A stretch of 64,000 nt of DNA from positions 1-64,000 of the forward strand of contig JBAVAQ010000091.1 in the NCBI GenBank assembly GCA_049585795.1, written 5' to 3'. The DNA is from JABDBE01 sp049585795. GTDB lineage: Bacteria > Acidobacteriota > Terriglobia > Terriglobales > Acidobacteriaceae. This document shows, piece after piece, positions 42,841-53,968 of the stretch (positions within the stretch are counted from its first letter, which is position 1; the number at the start of each line of letters is the position of its first letter). Both the position numbers and the translations under genes were made by a program. Below the pieces are notes generated by a model, which was not told the DNA's origin, searched no databases, and was given only the letters and a program-made list of their open reading frames with translations.

Positions 42841-42952
42841 GGTACGGCCGTGCTAAAATCCCCCACCGGCGTGGTTCACCCGGTCCGAGCTTCCCGAATC
42901 ATCTGCTGATCCCAGCCTTCGCGCTGGCGGTTTGCCGAAACCCGATCGTTCT

Positions 42953-42981
42953 TTGACTCCATAACTGGGGAAGCCTAGACT
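42953..42981 (+). promoter_or_regulatory. Predicted tatA promoter
   Basis: TTGACT (42953-42958) and TAGACT (42976-42981) are separated by 17 bases. The distance to the tatA ATG at 43045 leaves a leader of about 57 bases that contains the Shine-Dalgarno sequence AAGGAG at 43031. Confidence 0.45.
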
Positions 42982-43044
42982 CTTGTTCAGGGGTGTTGGC
43001 GTGCTTTTCGACTAGAACTGGCAGGCCCCCAAGGAGAATTCACG

Positions 43045-43212
43045 ATGGAAGGTAGATTGGGTTTGCCTGAGATTCTGTTACTCCTGGCCATCGCGCTTCT
43101 GATCTTCGGTCCCAGTAAGCTGGCAGATCTGGGCAAGGGGTTTGGCGAAGGCATCAAGAATTTCAAGTCGGCTATGAAAGATGGCGAAGAGGAAAAGGAT
43201 AAGAAGCCGTAA
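43045..43212 (+). CDS. tatA: Twin-arginine translocase subunit TatA/E
   Basis: 55 residues. AAGGAG at 43031-43036 precedes the ATG by eight bases. A short N-terminus with Gly/Leu, the hydrophobic helix LPEILLLLAIALLIFGPSKL with the FGP hinge, then the amphipathic helix LGKGFGEGIKNFKSAMKDG and a charged tail (EEEKDKKP) are all TatA features. It forms the pore for folded proteins with a Tat signal. tatC is not nearby. Confidence 0.92.
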   Translation: MEGRLGLPEILLLLAIALLIFGPSKLADLGKGFGEGIKNFKSAMKDGEEEKDKKP

Positions 43213-43247
43213 CTAGCTCAATCGAGCTGCGGTTCCAGAAAGTCAGC

Positions 43248-46118
43248 CTACTGCAACTTTGCGTACTCTGCTTTTGCCTCATTCAAGACAGGTATATCCG
43301 GGTCGGCGTTTTTCCATAGGGTAAGGAAATCCTGATAGTTGGTCTTCGCTTTCGCGCTATCGCCGCTCATGGCATAGGCTCTGCCGAGCTCAAGATACGC
43401 CATAGCACAGGTGACACAATTCCAGTCGACGCCGCGGTGATCCAGAATCTTTTGAAATTCCAAAGCCGCTGCCTTCCCTTGTGCCGTTGCGAGGTACGCT
43501 TCGCCGCGGAGATAAATAGAATACAAGCACGACGAGTATTCGTTGCCCGGTACGCTTAAGTCGAAGGGCGCAGTCACGGTTTGCAGACGTTCGATGGCAG
43601 CCTTCGGATCCTTTGCCATGAGCGCGATCTGCGCGTCGACGACGGGCAACCAGTAAGATTGCACCACTACGTGCTGCGGGAATCGTCTGGCCAGGTCGCT
43701 GACCAAGGCTGATGCTCGCGCCTTTTCACCAGTCCGTGCCAGAATCAGTGCTGCCAGAGCTTCGTTATCGCGGCTCTCGGGAGCCAGCGCCAGTCCCGCG
43801 ATCGCTTCCTGGCGGGCCTCGTTAAGGTTACCGATGAGCGCCTCGCGCCACGCCCCGTTGAGTTGCCATGCCGCCGCGGCTTCTTTATTGTCAGCCCGGA
43901 CCGCCGACTGGATTGCCCGCGCGGTTAATTGGCGCGCCGTGCTGAGATGGCCCCCGTAAGCAGCGGTATCAGATTCCAGTCCCAAAATTTCATGCTCCAG
44001 ATCTGGCCTGCCCTCGAACCAGCCAGCTTGCTGCGCCATCGTTTTCTGGTCGCCCTGAATGAACCCTATAGCGTATAGATAGAGATGAGGAGAATCGTCA
44101 TCGAGCTTGTGTCGCATCGCGTTTTGATAGGTCTGGCTCGCCTCATCGAAGCGGTTCAGGTTAAGCAATGCTCCCATCAGATTTTCGTATCCAATCACGT
44201 TGTCCGGATTCAGCTGGATCGATTCCCGCCCTTGCTCCACCGCTTGTTCATACCGGCCCTCGGTCGCATACAACGATGCCAGATTGGTGTAAGCAACCTC
44301 GTCTCGTGGAAAATTGTCTTCCCACTCACGGAACGTCTCCACTGCCCGGTCCAACTCCCCCGTGTCACTCATGTAGTACATCGACGTGATATGAAACTTC
44401 TCGTGCTCGCTGGCGTGGTCACGCAGGCTAAACGCCCGGTTGAGATACTGGTTGGCACGGGCTGGCTCGCCGAGATTGTTGTACATAATCCCGACTCCCT
44501 CAATCGCACTGGCAAAGTTCGGGTCCAGCTCAATGGCGTGTTGAAAAAACGGAAGAGCGGCGGCGGAACCCTTCTCATTTTCCGCCTTCCGAGCCAGACT
44601 AAAGGATTTGAGAGCTTCAAGCGAGGGCGTTGTCTCCTGGGGCAATGGCGCATCAAACTTCTGCACCGAAGCCACTGACTCTCCCAGCTCGTTGCGCAAC
44701 TTGCTGGCGGCCTCGCCCAGTACGTCGAGCACCTTCTCCTTGCCAGCCGCCGTGGCCTGCTCCTGGGCCAGGGTGTCGCCAGTCAGGCAGTTCACCGCCT
44801 TCAACCCGATGATGAATTGGTTGCCAATGTTCGCGATGGAGCCTGCGATATAGGCCTTGCTGTTGGCGCGCTGGCAAAGTTCGCGTGCGACATCAGGCGT
44901 CAGCGGCGTGTTGGCGGGGCGCGTCATCAGGCGGAGCGTCGCGGCGACCTTGTCATCCGAAAGAACATTCAGAAACGGAGATTGGCTCAGCGAAACGCTG
45001 AGCGCTTGCTTGAGTGCGTCATCAAAGACAGGATCGCCGGTGGAGTTGGCAAAATCCCCGACAACGATAGTATCTTTCGCGGTTAATTTCGGCGTTTGCC
45101 GCGAGCGCCAATACAATGCTCCGCCCACCAGCACTGCAACCAGCACGATGGCAGCCAGAGCCCATGACTTTGCTCTCGAAGCTTTCGACTCGGATGGCGT
45201 GGCTGTTGTTGCAACTGAGGAAACCGCAACCACCCGCGCCGAGTCCGTGTCGCGCTTCAGCCGCTGCAGATCGGTGCGCATTTCGGCCGCGCTCTGGTAA
45301 CGCAGCGTGCGGTCTTTCTCCAAGGCTTTGTTGACCACGTCTTCCAGCTTTGCCGGAATCCGCGAATTCAACCGCAGCGGGGCCGTAGGCACCCGGTTCA
45401 AGATGCTGTCGAAGATGACGCCCGAGGTCTCGCCGTGGAAAGGCAAGGTTCCAGTCGCCATTTCATATAGCACCACTCCGAAAGAAAAAAGATCAGTGCG
45501 TCCATCCAATTCTTTTCCCCGCACCTGCTCTGGCGACATATAAGAAACGGTGCCAAGCGCGGTGCCCGGGCTGGTCAAGTCCCGGGCGCTTACCCCCGCC
45601 GTTTCTTCGGCCAACGCGCTGGCCGCATCCTGCGTCTTTGTGACTGACGCCGCCACTTTCGCCAGACCGAAATCGAGGACCTTGGCGTGACCGCGCTCGG
45701 TAATGAAAATGTTTGCCGGCTTGATGTCGCGATGGACAATCCCTTTGGCGTGCGCGGCGTCGAGTGCATCGGCGACTTCAATCGCCAGGGAAAGCAGAGT
45801 GTCAAGTTCCAGAGCGCGGCCGTTGATCCGGTGTTTCAAGGTCTGGCCATCGAGATATTCCATGGCGATGAACGCCTGGCCATCCTGCTCACCAATGTCA
45901 TAGATCGTGCAAATATTGGGATGATTCAGCGCCGAGGCAGCCTGCGCTTCGCGCTGGAAGCGGCTCAGCGCCTGCGCATCTCTGGCGACTTCATCGGGAA
46001 GAAATTTGAGGGCGACAAAACGGTGCAGGCGCGTGTCCTCGGCCTTGTATACAACCCCCATACCGCCACCGCCGAGCTTCTCAATGATGCGATAGTGGGA
46101 AATGTTTTGGCCGATCAT
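43248..46118 (-). CDS. Ser/Thr protein kinase with TPR C-terminal region
   Basis: 956 residues. Kinase domain at 9-290: LGGGGMGVVYKAED, Lys in VALKFL, HRDIKPANI, DFGLAK, GTVSYMSPEQ. One membrane helix at about 325-345 (WALAAIVLVAVLVGGALYW). The outer part begins with a domain like adenylate-cyclase/PknB-associated regions (IVVGDFANSTGDPVFDDALKQAL), followed by at least five TPR-like helix pairs between about 520 and 950. Such kinases are abundant in Acidobacteriota; targets are unknown. Nothing adjacent suggests a cognate phosphatase. Confidence 0.93.
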   Translation of the reverse strand: MIGQNISHYRIIEKLGGGGMGVVYKAEDTRLHRFVALKFLPDEVARDAQALSRFQREAQAASALNHPNICTIYDIGEQDGQAFIAMEYLDGQTLKHRINGRALELDTLLSLAIEVADALDAAHAKGIVHRDIKPANIFITERGHAKVLDFGLAKVAASVTKTQDAASALAEETAGVSARDLTSPGTALGTVSYMSPEQVRGKELDGRTDLFSFGVVLYEMATGTLPFHGETSGVIFDSILNRVPTAPLRLNSRIPAKLEDVVNKALEKDRTLRYQSAAEMRTDLQRLKRDTDSARVVAVSSVATTATPSESKASRAKSWALAAIVLVAVLVGGALYWRSRQTPKLTAKDTIVVGDFANSTGDPVFDDALKQALSVSLSQSPFLNVLSDDKVAATLRLMTRPANTPLTPDVARELCQRANSKAYIAGSIANIGNQFIIGLKAVNCLTGDTLAQEQATAAGKEKVLDVLGEAASKLRNELGESVASVQKFDAPLPQETTPSLEALKSFSLARKAENEKGSAAALPFFQHAIELDPNFASAIEGVGIMYNNLGEPARANQYLNRAFSLRDHASEHEKFHITSMYYMSDTGELDRAVETFREWEDNFPRDEVAYTNLASLYATEGRYEQAVEQGRESIQLNPDNVIGYENLMGALLNLNRFDEASQTYQNAMRHKLDDDSPHLYLYAIGFIQGDQKTMAQQAGWFEGRPDLEHEILGLESDTAAYGGHLSTARQLTARAIQSAVRADNKEAAAAWQLNGAWREALIGNLNEARQEAIAGLALAPESRDNEALAALILARTGEKARASALVSDLARRFPQHVVVQSYWLPVVDAQIALMAKDPKAAIERLQTVTAPFDLSVPGNEYSSCLYSIYLRGEAYLATAQGKAAALEFQKILDHRGVDWNCVTCAMAYLELGRAYAMSGDSAKAKTNYQDFLTLWKNADPDIPVLNEAKAEYAKLQ

Positions 46119-46234
46119 GTATGGCGCGCGAAAAACCGTACCCCATCTTAGGGGCGAGCCATGAGCAAGTCAACCAGCGGCCGGGGCCGCGAGCGAAGTA
46201 ATTTTTCTCCGCCGGTCTCTTAAGACGCGTTCGC

Positions 46235-46819
46235 TCAGATAACCGAGCGCTCGCGCAACATGCGGTAGACCAGCGCTACGGGCAAGCCCACCACGTTGAA
46301 ATAGTCTCCCTCGATCCGCGGAATCCAGCGCGAAGCTCTGCCCTGGATAGCGTAGGCTCCAGCCTTGTCCATGGGCTCGTTGGTCGAGATGTAGGAGCGA
46401 ATGTCGTCGTCGCTGAGAGCGTCGACGGTAACGATCGTGGTTTCCGATCGGACATCTTCAAAGCCAGTTTTCTGGTTCTCACTTCCCGATCGTGGGCCGA
46501 CCAGGCAAACTCCTGTGATCACTTCGTGCCTTCGACCTGAAAGCATCCGCAACATGCGGGCGGCATCGGCTTCGTCGCGCGGTTTGCCCAGGATTTCTGC
46601 ATCTACGACAACGATTGTATCCGCGCCAAGAATGAGGTCGCCCGACCGTTCACCAAACACGGTCAAAGCCTTTTCCCGAGCCATGCGCTCGGCGAAAGCT
46701 CGCGGTGCTTCTCGCGGCTGGGGTACTTCGGGAATATCAGTCGGCTGCGCCACGAACGGAATGCCTGCGTTGCGCAAAAGCTCCTGGCGGCGCGGAGATG
46801 CAGAGGCAAGCACGAGCAT
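46235..46819 (-). CDS. maf: Maf-like nucleoside triphosphate pyrophosphatase
   Basis: 194 residues. LVLASASPRRQELLRNAG, GADTIVVVD, GKPRDEADAARMLRMLSG and DKAGAYAIQGRAS are Maf signatures. It hydrolyses non-canonical or specific nucleoside triphosphates; the motifs are closest to the dTTP/UTP (YhdE) type, but I cannot separate subtypes securely. Eleven bases after the VOC fusion gene, same strand, so co-transcription is likely. Confidence 0.92.
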   Translation of the reverse strand: MLVLASASPRRQELLRNAGIPFVAQPTDIPEVPQPREAPRAFAERMAREKALTVFGERSGDLILGADTIVVVDAEILGKPRDEADAARMLRMLSGRRHEVITGVCLVGPRSGSENQKTGFEDVRSETTIVTVDALSDDDIRSYISTNEPMDKAGAYAIQGRASRWIPRIEGDYFNVVGLPVALVYRMLRERSVI

Positions 46820-46830
46820 GAAATCTGATT

Positions 46831-47619
46831 CTAGCCGATGAGTTCAATGCGATTGCCAAAGGGATCCTGAATGTGGCAGCGGCGGATGCCGGGAAGATCG
46901 TCGGCTTCGTTGATTTCAACCCCAGCGTGGCGTAGTTGTTCGATTAAGCCCGGATAATCGCGACAGCGCAAAGCCGGATGCGCCTTCTTCGCCGGACGAA
47001 AATCCCTTTCGATACCCAAATGGATCTGAACCGATCCGCTCTCGAACCAGCATCCTCCTCGCTGGGCAAGCTCCGCAGGCTTGGGAACCTCGACCATGCC
47101 CATTACATCGCGATAGAAGCGGCGAGCAGCCTGCTCTTCGCCCGCGGGCATCGCCAGTTGAACGTGATCGATGGAAGTGAAAGGCTGAACCGGCATGAGA
47201 GACGACTCAGGGTCTTTCCGGCGCCAATGCAGGTTGATCAGCCTGCGCCGTAGTGAGTCAAGAAACGGCTTTCCCGACGCTTCCAATTTTCGCTCCAGCC
47301 GCTCGGTGCAATCACAGTCGCCGCAAGCCCACGGTTCCGATCCGTTCTGGTCACGGCACTTCCGGCGATCGTGCGCGTCCTGCACCCGCGTCAACTCAAA
47401 ATAACGCTCCCAATATTCGCGCTCCTCTTGCAGAGGAGTCGGGCAATAGCAGACCTCCACCCAGCGAGTGGTCTCGTCCGCGCAAAGCCGGGCCTGCTGC
47501 ATGTTTCGCAAGTACTCCCCCTCGGCAACCGAACCGCGGCCCAGGCTTCCATCCTCGATTGCTTTGAGCAGAGCCTGTTCGCAGCCCGGTTTAACGCGCG
47601 CTCTGACTAGATAACGCAT
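46831..47619 (-). CDS. Fusion of an uncharacterised Cys-rich domain and a VOC domain
   Basis: 262 residues in one frame. Residues 1-130 form a domain with MRYLVRARVKPG at the start, EREYWERYFEL and a Cys cluster WACGDCDCTERLE; a similar domain exists as a stand-alone acidobacterial protein, as far as I recall. Residues 142-262 are a VOC domain (FTSIDHVQLAMPAGEEQAARRFY ... DPFGNRIELIG). The internal ATG (MPVQPF) at residue 142 is where a free VOC gene would start. I see no frame change. Function unknown. Its end is 11 bases from maf. Confidence 0.75.
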   Translation of the reverse strand: MRYLVRARVKPGCEQALLKAIEDGSLGRGSVAEGEYLRNMQQARLCADETTRWVEVCYCPTPLQEEREYWERYFELTRVQDAHDRRKCRDQNGSEPWACGDCDCTERLERKLEASGKPFLDSLRRRLINLHWRRKDPESSLMPVQPFTSIDHVQLAMPAGEEQAARRFYRDVMGMVEVPKPAELAQRGGCWFESGSVQIHLGIERDFRPAKKAHPALRCRDYPGLIEQLRHAGVEINEADDLPGIRRCHIQDPFGNRIELIG

Positions 47620-47728
47620 AAGTTGTATTTTACTCTTCCAGTCGAAAGTGGTTTCGCGTGATGTCGTGGTCGAACCAATGAAGCCTCTGTGCAGCGCCTG
47701 TTAGAATCAAGCATTGACTCCCGCAGCT

Positions 47729-49534
<1,806 letters not shown>

Positions 49535-49647
49535 AACGAATGTATGCGCGGGCGTGGCTCGGATCACATCAGTTTCGACTGGCAATCAGCATCGCAATTG
49601 GCACCGCACCAGCGAGGACGCTCGCGCCTACATTTCGAAGAAATGAC

Positions 49648-50619
49648 ATGAAACTCAGCAAAGTTCTCGCATATTTTCTTTTGATAGCTGGCACCGCTTC
49701 GGTCTTAGCCCAGTCGCAACCGGTAGAGCTAAAAACGCAAGTTAGTCTCCCTTTCAGTTTTGTCGCCTACGGAGACACTCGCTTCACCGACTCCAAGAAC
49801 ACCGATGCTTCCAATCCCGCGGTTCGTCAGACGCTCGTGCAAGCTATCGCGGACGCGCATCCCGCATTCATATCCATCGGTGGCGATATCGTTTATAAAG
49901 GCGACGACAGAAACGACTGGAAAATCTGGGACACGGAAACCGCGGCGTGGCGAGAAGATAAGATTCCTGTTTATCCGGCGCTAGGAAACCACGATCTCTA
50001 CGGCGATCAGAAGATCGGGCTCGCAAACTACTTTCAGCGCTTTCCGGATTTGCGCGGCAACCGTTACTACTCTGTGCGTGCCGCCAATACGCTTCTGCTT
50101 ACACTCGACAGTTCGCTCGCCGAGACTTCCGGAGCTCAGGGTCAATGGCTGATCCACGAACTGGATAACCTGCCCGCCGATGTAGAGTTCGTGTTCATCG
50201 TTCTCCACCACCCGCCTTACACCGATTCTTCCGACGGCACTGCCGGCGGCGGGCACTCGGCCCGGCCTGCCGAACAAGCTCTCGCCCGGATGTTGCAAGA
50301 GCGGCAGGCGCACACGCGCGCACGATTTGTCGTGATTGCCGGGCACGTTCACAACTATGAGCGGCATGAACACGGGGGCGTCACTTACTTCGTCTCCGGC
50401 GGAGGGGGAGCCCATCCTTATACGATCGCGCGCCAGCCCGGCGATCCCTTGTTCGGCAAGGCCGTGAACTACCATTACCTGTTGGTCGAGGTCGACCGCG
50501 GCAAAATACAAATCACGATGCACCGGCTGGAAATGTCGAACGGGAAGGCCAGTTGGAGTACGCCGGACTCGGTGGAGATTGCGGTTCCGAAAGCGATGCC
50601 AGCCAAAGCCGGCAAATGA
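49648..50619 (+). CDS. Exported metallophosphoesterase (purple acid phosphatase-like)
   Basis: ATG at 49648 begins a signal peptide (VLAYFLLIAGTASVLAQ). 323 residues. Metal motifs of the calcineurin fold: AYGDTR, GGDIVYKGDD, ALGNHDLY, VLHHPPYT, AGHVHNYER. It should hydrolyse phosphate esters in the periplasm. The start is 113 bases after lepA. Downstream lies a long hairpin shared with the end of the peptide importer operon. Confidence 0.88.
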   Translation: MKLSKVLAYFLLIAGTASVLAQSQPVELKTQVSLPFSFVAYGDTRFTDSKNTDASNPAVRQTLVQAIADAHPAFISIGGDIVYKGDDRNDWKIWDTETAAWREDKIPVYPALGNHDLYGDQKIGLANYFQRFPDLRGNRYYSVRAANTLLLTLDSSLAETSGAQGQWLIHELDNLPADVEFVFIVLHHPPYTDSSDGTAGGGHSARPAEQALARMLQERQAHTRARFVVIAGHVHNYERHEHGGVTYFVSGGGGAHPYTIARQPGDPLFGKAVNYHYLLVEVDRGKIQITMHRLEMSNGKASWSTPDSVEIAVPKAMPAKAGK

Positions 50620-50631
50620 CGCAGGTTTCGG

Positions 50632-50722
50632 GTTTCCTTTGTGTACCTTCGTGTCCTTGCGGTTATCGCTTTCTGTAAACAAATCAATAACCACAAAGGA
50701 CACGAAGGTGCACAAAGGAAAC
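50632..50722. repeat. Long near-perfect hairpin between convergent genes
   Basis: The left arm at 50632-50666 and the right arm at 50687-50722 are reverse complements over about 35 bases with two substitutions and one missing base. The loop is 20 bases. The arms contain the phrase TTTGTG-ACCTTCGTGTCCTT and resemble a dispersed repeat seen in soil bacteria. The right arm ends at the stop codon of the ABC ATPase gene. It could act as a two-way transcript end, but lacks T tracts. Confidence 0.7.
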
Positions 50723-51534
50723 TACTGGCCGCTCGTGCTCGCGGCGGCGAGGCGAGGTATCACCGGTAAAGCTCGAATCAGTTGCCGCGTATAAGGGTGT
50801 TCGGGCGACTGGAACAACTCGGCCGTTCGCCGGCACTCGACAATTTCACCCTCATGCATCACCGCTACACGGTGCGCGATGGTCGCGACTGACAGCAGGT
50901 CGTGAGAAATATAAAGAATGCTGATGCCGAATTTCGTGCTAAGACTGGCAAAGAGCTGCAGAATGTCTGCTTGAGTAATCAGGTCGAGAGCGCTGGTGGG
51001 TTCGTCCGCAATCAGCAGCGCCGGACGATGCAGGACGGCCATCGCAATCAGTACACGCTGCGCCTGGCCCACACTTAATTGCGAGGGATATCTTCGCAAG
51101 AAATCCGGTTCGCCGGGCAGGCTGACATTCGTTAAGGCTTCACGCAACGCTTCTCTGCACTCGTCTCGAGAGCTGCGCCGGTGGACCTTCCAAGCTTCTT
51201 CCAATTGCGTGCCGATGCGCAACGCGGGGTTCAGCGAAGACATGGGACTCTGCAGGATGAGGCCGATCTCTTTGCCGCGCAGAGATCGAACCTCGCGTTC
51301 ACGCAAAGCCATCAAGTCGCGGCCATTGAAGTGAATCGAACCCTGAGCTTGGCCTCTTTTCAGATAAAGCAATTTCAAAATGGCCAATGCCAGCGTGCTT
51401 TTGCCGCAACCACTCTGCCCTACCAGCCCAAGAATTTCCTGACTGCCAATGTCCAGCGACAAGTCGCGCAACACTCGAGGCCTCCCAGGATAGTCAACCG
51501 AGAGTCGCAGGGAAAGCAGTGGCTGCGCGTTCAT
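50722..51534 (-). CDS. Peptide ABC transporter ATP-binding protein (DppF/OppF-like)
   Basis: 270 residues. Walker A GQSGCGKSTL, Q-loop LILQSPMSSLNPALR, signature LSVGQAQRV, Walker B LLIADEPTSALD, and switch His in YISHDLLS. The order and the EAWKVHRR stretch are typical of the oligopeptide ATPases. Only one ATPase gene is present in the operon, so it may form a homodimer or be served by a partner elsewhere. It overlaps the substrate-binding gene by one base. Confidence 0.9.
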   Translation of the reverse strand: MNAQPLLSLRLSVDYPGRPRVLRDLSLDIGSQEILGLVGQSGCGKSTLALAILKLLYLKRGQAQGSIHFNGRDLMALREREVRSLRGKEIGLILQSPMSSLNPALRIGTQLEEAWKVHRRSSRDECREALREALTNVSLPGEPDFLRRYPSQLSVGQAQRVLIAMAVLHRPALLIADEPTSALDLITQADILQLFASLSTKFGISILYISHDLLSVATIAHRVAVMHEGEIVECRRTAELFQSPEHPYTRQLIRALPVIPRLAAASTSGQ

Positions 51535-53165
51535 CAGCGATTCCTGGCGACCTCGCTGGTCAGCGAAAGCTGATCAATGTTCCAGTAAACTTGCGGTCGC
51601 AGGACCACAGGGTGAGCGTTGTGAACAGCTGGCGACACCGCCGAGAGCGCATTCTTGTTCACCAGATAAATGAACGGCTCTTGTTGCCATGCAATCTCCT
51701 GCACCTTATCAAAGTCTTCCTTACGTTTCTTCGCGTCCAGCGTGGAGGCTTGCGCGCGCATCAGCTTGTCGATTTCCGCTTCCCACGCAGTCGCAGGAGT
51801 TTTCTGGCTGGGATTCCACTGATGGTTGTCTGCGGAACTCAGCCACACCGTCATCTGCGCGTTGGGATCGAGTTCGTCGTTCACCAGGCCGAGCAGGCAA
51901 GCCTCGTAGTCGAAGGTGCGAGTGATGCGCTCGATCAGCGAGGGAAAATCCAGCGTGACCACATTCAGCTTGATTCCGACGCCCGACAAATCCTGCTGGA
52001 TCATGGTCGCCATGCGCTCGCGATACTTGTTCCCGGCATTGGTGATCACGGAGAACTCGACGGCATGTCCCTCGCGGTCGCGCAAAACGCCGTCCTGCAG
52101 ATGGAATCCATCCTGGGCCAGACGCTGCAGCGCGGATTTCCGATCGAAAGGATGCGCTTGCAACTTGGCGTTGAACCAGAACTTGTTGGCTGGAGAAACC
52201 GGTCCGACCGCGGGACGCGCATGTCCTCGGAATACGATTCGGGCCAGGTCTTGGCGGTTGATGGCTTCCGAAATCGCACGCCGGAAGTTCGTCGAAGTGA
52301 ACCAGGCTTTTTTGTAAGATGGCAGCGGAGAGTTGGCGACTTGATTGAACCACATCTCCTCGGAGTCGAGCGAAACCCCGGCATCGTGCGCCATCGATGG
52401 ATCTTCAGCGGCGACTTTGTCGAAATACTCGGCATCGAGCGAGTTGATGAAATGAATTTCTCCGCGCGTCAAGCGCAGCATCTCAATGTCACGGTTCTGC
52501 TGAATGTCGAGCCGTACCGATTCGATGTAAGGCAGCGGGCGGCCCGCGGGATCTTTTTCCCAGTAGTTCGGATTGCGTTTCAGGATCAGATACGATCCGG
52601 CTTTGTTTTCGCTAACGTAGTAGGGACCCAACACAGCCATCTCTTTTTGCGGCGACTTGACAGAAATAATCGCTACTTGGTCAAACAGCCGGTCCAGCCC
52701 GGCGATGGGAGCAGGGAAGGTGATGCGGACTCTGTTCTTGGGTAAAATCTGAGTCTCTACTTTGCCTTCTGACGAACGGAACGCGTCTCCCGTCGGCGAG
52801 TGTAGCGCGGGATCCATGAGCTGCTGCATGGTGTAGGCCACATCGTCAGCGGAAAAAGGAGTTCCGTCCGAGAAGCGCAATCCGTCGCGCAATCGGAAGG
52901 TGATTGTTTTTCCACCGTTCGTCACTTTCCATGAGCTAGCGAGCTCGGGCTCAAGTTCCTGGGTGAGCCGGTTCACACGCATCAGCACGCCGCCAGTTAA
53001 GTATCGGATGGTTTCTGAAGCGTCGTCCGCGGCCAGCAGTGGGTTTAACGTCTTCGGCTCGGATCGCAAACAGAAGCGCAATTCGCCGCCGGACTGCGCC
53101 AGCAGACCAGTCGAAGCGAAAGCTATCAGAGCTAGAAGAACCACTAGCGTTAGAAGTTTTTTCAT
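51534..53165 (-). CDS. Peptide ABC transporter substrate-binding protein (SBP family 5)
   Basis: 543 residues with a signal peptide (TLVVLLALIAFASTGLLAQ) and no lipobox Cys. GELRFCLRSEPKTLNPLL, FRLRDGLRFSDGTPFSADDVAYTM and the RRAISEAINRQDLARIVFRG segment are family 5 features. It would catch peptides or similar solutes for the two permeases. Overlaps the permease upstream by four bases. Confidence 0.9.
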   Translation of the reverse strand: MKKLLTLVVLLALIAFASTGLLAQSGGELRFCLRSEPKTLNPLLAADDASETIRYLTGGVLMRVNRLTQELEPELASSWKVTNGGKTITFRLRDGLRFSDGTPFSADDVAYTMQQLMDPALHSPTGDAFRSSEGKVETQILPKNRVRITFPAPIAGLDRLFDQVAIISVKSPQKEMAVLGPYYVSENKAGSYLILKRNPNYWEKDPAGRPLPYIESVRLDIQQNRDIEMLRLTRGEIHFINSLDAEYFDKVAAEDPSMAHDAGVSLDSEEMWFNQVANSPLPSYKKAWFTSTNFRRAISEAINRQDLARIVFRGHARPAVGPVSPANKFWFNAKLQAHPFDRKSALQRLAQDGFHLQDGVLRDREGHAVEFSVITNAGNKYRERMATMIQQDLSGVGIKLNVVTLDFPSLIERITRTFDYEACLLGLVNDELDPNAQMTVWLSSADNHQWNPSQKTPATAWEAEIDKLMRAQASTLDAKKRKEDFDKVQEIAWQQEPFIYLVNKNALSAVSPAVHNAHPVVLRPQVYWNIDQLSLTSEVARNR

Positions 53166-53968
53166 ACCGGCAACTCCTCTTTCGTCAGGACAAGATGAAA
53201 ACTACTCACAACGAGGATGAACAGAATGAGTGGGACCAACTGCCACGGCTGGGCGGAGGTAGTGGAAAAGCTTTCCAGTTCTCGCAACAGGCTGCCCCAC
53301 GAAGGCAGTGGCTCCGCAACCCCCAGGCCGAGAATCCCAAGATTGGCTTCGGTCAGGATGAAAACCGGAACCGAAATCCAGAACTGGGCGTAGAGCACCG
53401 GCGTGAGATTGGGCACAAGATGACGCCACAGCAGACGAAAGCCGTTGCTTCCCGACGCGCGTGCCAGCAGAATGAAATCCGATTGCGATAGAGTACGGGC
53501 ATCGGCGCAGACCACGCGAGCCGCACCGGCCCAGCCAAGACATCCCAACATCCCAAATGTGATCAGCACTGAAACGATTGGAGACACGTTCAGGGGCAGG
53601 AGCGCGCGAACCGTGATCAGCAAGAAAAGCCAGGGCAAGGACAGGAAAAGATCCGTGCCCGCCATCACGCAACGTTCCACCCAGCCGCCCACGAATCCCG
53701 CAATGCCGCCGACGAACGCCGCTAACAAGCTAGAGAGCAAAGCCGCCGCCGGCGCCAGCAACAGCGACACCCGCGTGCCGTACAGGACGCGCGAAAATCG
53801 GTCTCGCCCCAAGTCATCCGTGCCCAGGAGATGTTGCCGCGAAGGCGAGGCGTCCGGTTCGTCTCGAAACTGGTGTGCGTACGATGCCGGTGCGATAACA
53901 TTCGCCAGCAAGCACGCAGCAGACACCGCGAGAAGAAAAATAATCGCCGTTGTGCGCGCCCACTTCAT
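53162..53968 (-). CDS. Peptide ABC transporter permease (DppC-like)
   Basis: 268 residues, about six membrane helices. HLLGTDDLGRDRFSRVLYGTRVSLLLA is the DppC/OppC signature and the EAA-type cytoplasmic loop is VVCADARTLSQSDFILLARASGSNGFRLLWRHLVPN. Length is slightly short for the family. The four-base overlaps with the genes on both sides mark a tight operon. Confidence 0.92.
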   Translation of the reverse strand: MKWARTTAIIFLLAVSAACLLANVIAPASYAHQFRDEPDASPSRQHLLGTDDLGRDRFSRVLYGTRVSLLLAPAAALLSSLLAAFVGGIAGFVGGWVERCVMAGTDLFLSLPWLFLLITVRALLPLNVSPIVSVLITFGMLGCLGWAGAARVVCADARTLSQSDFILLARASGSNGFRLLWRHLVPNLTPVLYAQFWISVPVFILTEANLGILGLGVAEPLPSWGSLLRELESFSTTSAQPWQLVPLILFILVVSSFHLVLTKEELPV

